From: UBA4582 sp013204195
Lineage (GTDB): Bacteria > Pseudomonadota > Gammaproteobacteria > Pseudomonadales > Azotimanducaceae
Length of the DNA stretch: 34,519 nt
Assembly (NCBI GenBank): GCA_963925735.1
Contig: CAWUUH010000043.1
Span: forward strand, 1 to 34,519
Reading direction: 5' to 3'
Part shown: one piece after another, positions 31,508 to 34,519 of the stretch
Position numbering within the stretch: the first letter of the stretch is position 1
How the letters are laid out: every line of letters starts with the position of its first letter
The notes under the pieces: model-generated
Database searches by the model: none
Told to the model about the DNA's origin: nothing
What the model saw: the letters and a program-made list of their open reading frames with translations, nothing else
Program-made: the position numbers and the translations under genes

Positions 31508-32317
31508 TTAGAGCCCCCGCAATCGATAGATCGCGCGTAGGTCGATACTGGCATAACAGGTGTCATTGTCACGATCATACAAGGCCACTTGAGCATCAAC
31601 GAATTCGTGACCTTTCTTATTGAACAGGTCGGTAATCGTCATCTCAGCGACCAATTCAGTGTTCAGGGGTATCGACCCATAGTTCTGCGATTGAGTGGCC
31701 ATATGCACCCAGGGGTTCATATAGGCGTTACGCGCCAAAATCCAGTTAGAACAACCCAGCACGAATGACATGTTCGCCAGACCACCCCCATTAATCTGGA
31801 GTAATTCAGGCAGCTGCGTTTCGTCGTTGAGATAGGTGTGCATCTCGTGCTCTGCGGTCCAGCGAAAGCGCACAGCTTGGCAGCCGTCCTGCATCAAACG
31901 CTGCATATTCTCAAGGGTCGCTTTCGGCGCGGGGCTATCGCGATCGGCGACCACATCACCCCGCCGCTGGGGCGCTGCGGGACTCACTGCGGGCAGGCTG
32001 ACCTCTGCGGTTGCGCTGACAGTGCCATCCGGTCGAAGCAGGCGCGCAGAATAGCGCTCCGCATTGGATTCAAGTATCTCGATGTCGAATGTCTCACCAT
32101 CGTATAGCGGCGAGACCACCTTGACGTCTGCGGCACCGCCCTTCAGCCAGGCCGCGCCCCACTGCTCGACGGCAGGATGACACAGGTAAGCTGAGACGGT
32201 CACGCCCGGCACCAGCCCACCCTTGAAGCCATAGTCTTTGGCAACCTTGTCGCCATGAATCTCATTCGCCGAGTGTGGCACCTGGTTAAAGGCAAGGCCG
32301 TGCCAGTTATTCGCCAT
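31508..32317 (-). CDS. MaoC-like hot-dog hydratase/dehydratase
   Basis: 269 residues. The segment 'ANEIHGDKVAKDYGFKGGLV' near residue 17 is the hydratase-2 motif ('N.IH.D...A...GF..'), with His and Asp as likely catalytic residues. It is followed by 'PGVTVSAYLCHPAVEQWG' and the strands 'VKVVSPLYDGETFDIEILE'. The second half (about 130-269) looks like a second hot-dog domain, with 'PWVHMATQSQNYGSIPLNTE' and 'HEFVDAQVALYDRDND', giving a double hot-dog as in other two-domain MaoC proteins. The expected reaction is hydration of an enoyl thioester or a related thioester step. It is 49 bases downstream of the asparaginase-like gene. Confidence 0.8.
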   Translation of the reverse strand: MANNWHGLAFNQVPHSANEIHGDKVAKDYGFKGGLVPGVTVSAYLCHPAVEQWGAAWLKGGAADVKVVSPLYDGETFDIEILESNAERYSARLLRPDGTVSATAEVSLPAVSPAAPQRRGDVVADRDSPAPKATLENMQRLMQDGCQAVRFRWTAEHEMHTYLNDETQLPELLQINGGGLANMSFVLGCSNWILARNAYMNPWVHMATQSQNYGSIPLNTELVAEMTITDLFNKKGHEFVDAQVALYDRDNDTCYASIDLRAIYRLRGL

Positions 32318-32366
32318 GCTGAATTCTCTCTGTTGGATCTGGCTGACAGCCTACCTGATGACGCTG

Positions 32367-32870
32367 TCAATCAGCAATAAACGCATTCCGGCTTCTATCC
32401 TTATGCACGCGAGTGGCATCAAAGACCGTGCCATTCATGGTGATGTAGACTCCGGGCGCACTGGTCTGAACCGTCGCAAATGCCATCCCCAGATTAAACA
32501 TGGCGTCAGTCTCAGCAAAACGGGCTGGCGACAGTGCACCGGTGAGGACAATGGTTTTCTCCAGAATATCTGCCAGCACGCGACCCGTGTCAGTCATGGT
32601 GTCGGTACCATGGGTGATGACGATCAAGGCATTGGGTGCTGCCAGCACAGCGGCACGAATCGTCTGCCGGTCCGTGTCGGTCAATTCCAGACTGTCTTTG
32701 CGCAGGATCTCGACGACCCGGTAGGCTTTCTTGACCACCGCCTGCTCTAGCAGATCGCTGACAACGGGATGTCCGACTTCAAAGCTACTCATCGCGTCAA
32801 AGTAAATTTTGTCGAAGGTGCCACCAGTGGTCAGCACCAAAATCTCATCCCTATCACTCATAGACTGCAT
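32367..32870 (-). CDS. Half-size asparaginase-domain protein
   Basis: About 167 residues, equal to only the N-terminal domain of L-asparaginases (about 330 residues). The first catalytic Thr is in 'LTTGGTFDKIYFD', the second in 'VITHGTDTMTDTGRVLAD', and 'VLTGALSPARFAETDAMFNL' gives the conserved third element. The C-terminal domain that normally completes the active site across the dimer is absent, and the stop is clean, so this appears to be the known short class and not a recent truncation. GTG at 32873 and ATG at 32870 or 32861 are alternative starts; none has a clear ribosome site. The substrate may not be asparagine. It is in a run with SDR, MaoC and gpsA. Confidence 0.8.
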   Translation of the reverse strand: MQSMSDRDEILVLTTGGTFDKIYFDAMSSFEVGHPVVSDLLEQAVVKKAYRVVEILRKDSLELTDTDRQTIRAAVLAAPNALIVITHGTDTMTDTGRVLADILEKTIVLTGALSPARFAETDAMFNLGMAFATVQTSAPGVYITMNGTVFDATRVHKDRSRNAFIAD

Positions 32871-32943
32871 CACTATTGAAGTGCGCGCATTATCCCATGA
32901 ATCGCCTTAAGGGGTCGATGTTTACCGACTCCGAGCGACGCCT

Positions 32944-33756
32944 CTAGCTGGTAAACATACCACCGGCGGGAAACAGGATCTGACCCGCATAATAGGAAGA
33001 CTCATCGGTCGACAAAAATAGGGCGGTATTAGCAATCTCTACTGGTTTGCCGTAGCGGGCCATCGGCGTCATTCCCATGGCCATCATATTGCCTTCGTTC
33101 TCACTCCGAAGATTGGCCGTCATGGGCGTCTCGACAAAACCTGGCCCGATGGAATTGACTCGAATTTCGTGCGGCATCAGTTCCAGACTGAGCACCTTGG
33201 TCAGCATTTCAACACCCGCCTTTGAGACACAATAGTCTGCCGCACCCACCAGAGGACGGCGAGCCGCGACCGACGCAATATTCACGATCGTGCCTTTAAT
33301 GCCGCCTTCAATCATCAGCCTCGCCATCACCTTGTTCGTCAGCATCACCCCGGTGAGATTGACCTCTAGCACTTTCAGCCAGTTTTCCAGCGGCTTATTG
33401 ATCACATGACCCGCCTCTGGGTCCACATCGGCGTCGCCTTGCGCCTCGGCGGTGGCACTGCCGCTGGCGATACCGGCCGCAGCAATCACCGCATCGACGC
33501 GACCAAATTTAGCCAACGTGGCGGCGCCCAAGGCCTCCATGGCGGCCTCCGAAGTCACATCGGTCTGCACAAAGATCACATCAGCGCCATACTCCGCCTG
33601 TAAGCTGGCGACAGACTCTGCACCCTTATCCGCAAATAAATCGGCCAGCACCAGCTTTGCGCCTTCTTCAGCGAACCGGCACGCACAAGCATAGCCAATG
33701 CCGCTGGTGCCACCGGTGATCACCGCGACTTTGTTTAACATACGATTTCCAGACAT
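32944..33756 (-). CDS. SDR family oxidoreductase
   Basis: 270 residues. 'KVAVITGGTSGIGYACACRF' is the cofactor motif, and Asp in 'LVLADLFADKG' favours NAD(H). Other elements are 'DAVIAAAGIASG' (Ala-Ala in place of the usual Asn-Asn of NNAG), the catalytic Ser in 'NIASVAARRP', and Tyr/Lys in 'YCVSKAGVEML' exactly 13 residues after the Ser. 'RVNSIGPGFVETPMTANL' is the substrate loop. GGAG is 6 bases before the ATG at 33756. It is the first gene of a possible four-gene minus-strand unit; a divergent 202-base gap separates it from the next plus-strand gene. The substrate is unknown, plausibly a hydroxyacyl or steroid-like alcohol. Confidence 0.9.
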   Translation of the reverse strand: MSGNRMLNKVAVITGGTSGIGYACACRFAEEGAKLVLADLFADKGAESVASLQAEYGADVIFVQTDVTSEAAMEALGAATLAKFGRVDAVIAAAGIASGSATAEAQGDADVDPEAGHVINKPLENWLKVLEVNLTGVMLTNKVMARLMIEGGIKGTIVNIASVAARRPLVGAADYCVSKAGVEMLTKVLSLELMPHEIRVNSIGPGFVETPMTANLRSENEGNMMAMGMTPMARYGKPVEIANTALFLSTDESSYYAGQILFPAGGMFTS

Positions 33757-33863
33757 GATTTCTCCGATGGCGACATAAATGATTTATCGAAGCTAACACT
33801 GGTTCGACAATGAGACCAGCGCAATTTAGCGCAGGATTTGACTTTCAGGCACCATCACTCCCA

Positions 33864-33890
33864 TTATCTGACTTTAGTTATCTGACTTTC
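33864..33890. repeat. 14-bp tandem duplication in a divergent promoter region
   Basis: TTATCTGACTTTAG at 33864-33877 is followed by TTATCTGACTTTC at 33878-33890. It lies between the SDR gene (minus) and the DUF7064-like gene (plus), about 70 bases from the latter's start, where it could double an operator. Confidence 0.7.
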
Positions 33891-33958
33891 GTGAACAGCG
33901 GCAACCGTCTCACCCCACTGCTGACACCATCTATCGCACTTGAATCGAGGAACAGCTG

Positions 33959-34519
33959 ATGCTGAACAAATTTGATGACTATCCTATCCACCAGACGCCT
34001 GAGCCCTTGGCCCAACCTGCCAGCAGCGAACGTAATCAATACGACCGCACCTGGTTCAATGGCTACTCGGCCGACGGCGACTATTATTTTGGTATCGGCA
34101 TGGCGATTTATCCACACCGGGGGATTCTCGACTGCGCCTTCAGCGTGGTGGAACGAGGCGGACGTCAGCACTGTTTCTATGGCTCTCGGCGCGCGCCACT
34201 GGAACGCTCGGAAATGCAGGTCGGGCCCTTCAAAATCGAAATTATCGAGCCCATGCGCCAGACTCGCGTTACGCTAGATAGCAACCCGAGCGGCATCACC
34301 TGCGATTTGACATTCTCGGCTCGCACTTCGGCCATTCAAGAAGGTCGTCAGACCCTATGGGCAGGTACCCGGCGTGTAATGGACTCCACTCGATTCGACC
34401 AATTTGGCGAGTGGCAAGGACAGATCAATCACCCCGACGGCGGCATCAAAGTCGAACCTAAGGTTTGTCGCGGCACCAAAGATCGATCTTGGGGTCACCG
34501 TGGCGTGGGCGAACCTGAG
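33959..34519 (+). CDS. DUF7064/DUF7065-like protein, 5' part
   Basis: 187 codons from the ATG at 33959 run open to the window edge, so the gene is incomplete. GAGG lies 8 bases before the ATG. No signal peptide. Aromatic-rich beta structure: 'TWFNGYSADGDYYFGIGMAI', 'ILDCAFSVVERGGRQHCFYG', 'FKIEIIEPMRQTRVTLDSN', and near the edge 'RGTKDRSWGHRGVG'. The 'RGxKDRSWGxR' element is what I associate with the uncharacterised DUF7064/7065 proteins that accompany lipid or steroid-type catabolic genes; this is recall, not a search. The neighbouring divergent SDR and MaoC genes fit that setting. Confidence 0.6.
   Translation, partial: MLNKFDDYPIHQTPEPLAQPASSERNQYDRTWFNGYSADGDYYFGIGMAIYPHRGILDCAFSVVERGGRQHCFYGSRRAPLERSEMQVGPFKIEIIEPMRQTRVTLDSNPSGITCDLTFSARTSAIQEGRQTLWAGTRRVMDSTRFDQFGEWQGQINHPDGGIKVEPKVCRGTKDRSWGHRGVGEPE

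Overview
The window looks like chromosomal DNA of a marine-type, free-living gammaproteobacterium. This is inferred from gene content: a type IV pilus minor-pilin operon of the FimT/PilV/PilW/PilX/PilY1 kind, DUF4389, DUF3192, DUF6435 and FlgO/TPR proteins, a TAXI-type TRAP transporter, and family III CoA transferase, SDR and MaoC catabolic genes. No rRNA, tRNA or CRISPR array was recognised. Most of the window has moderate GC and tightly packed genes. The first 3.5 kb is more AT-rich, gene-poor and full of broken mobile DNA.

Layout. (1) 1-3.5 kb is an accessory junkyard: a truncated IS3-family element, a fragment of a tyrosine integrase, a second IS3-family orfB remnant, three small hypothetical genes (one secreted, two membrane) and a decayed SnoaL-like gene. 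(2) 3.6-5.4 kb holds a secreted two-repeat protein and a small protein with a possible dimeric alpha/beta-barrel fold, separated by a clear terminator and short tandem repeats. (3) 5.7-13.2 kb, all on the minus strand, carries a TolB-propeller/amidohydrolase fusion, a DUF4389 membrane protein, a FlgO-like/TPR membrane protein and a DUF4097 protein. The last two are 9 bases apart and probably one operon. (4) 13.4-23.0 kb on the plus strand is the minor pilin operon: fimT, pilV, pilW, pilX, a very large pilY1 and a small secreted protein in the PilY2 position. (5) 23-26.3 kb is a mixed block of DUF6435, a periplasmic DUF442 phosphatase, an SDR, a CaiB-type CoA transferase and a small membrane protein. 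(6) 26.4-29.8 kb has nine 23-bp tandem repeats next to a TAXI-TRAP transporter (binding protein plus fused permease, overlapping by 4 bases). (7) 30.1-34.5 kb contains a DUF3192 lipoprotein, then a minus-strand run SDR > half-size asparaginase > MaoC-like hydratase > gpsA, and the start of a DUF7064-like gene that runs off the right edge.

The most distinctive system is the pilus operon. Its PilY1 homologue is 2142 residues long. In front of the usual vWA and beta-propeller parts it carries a stalk of Ig-like, VCBS and cadherin-like modules. Two He_PIG+VCBS modules are near-identical copies exactly 660 bases apart. The vWA metal-site motif is degenerate, and no pilE follows the operon inside the window. 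This reads as a pilus-tip adhesin whose reach is extended by a repeat stalk. The second unexplained structure is the 23-bp repeat array downstream of the TRAP operon, together with several smaller tandem duplications in other intergenic gaps.
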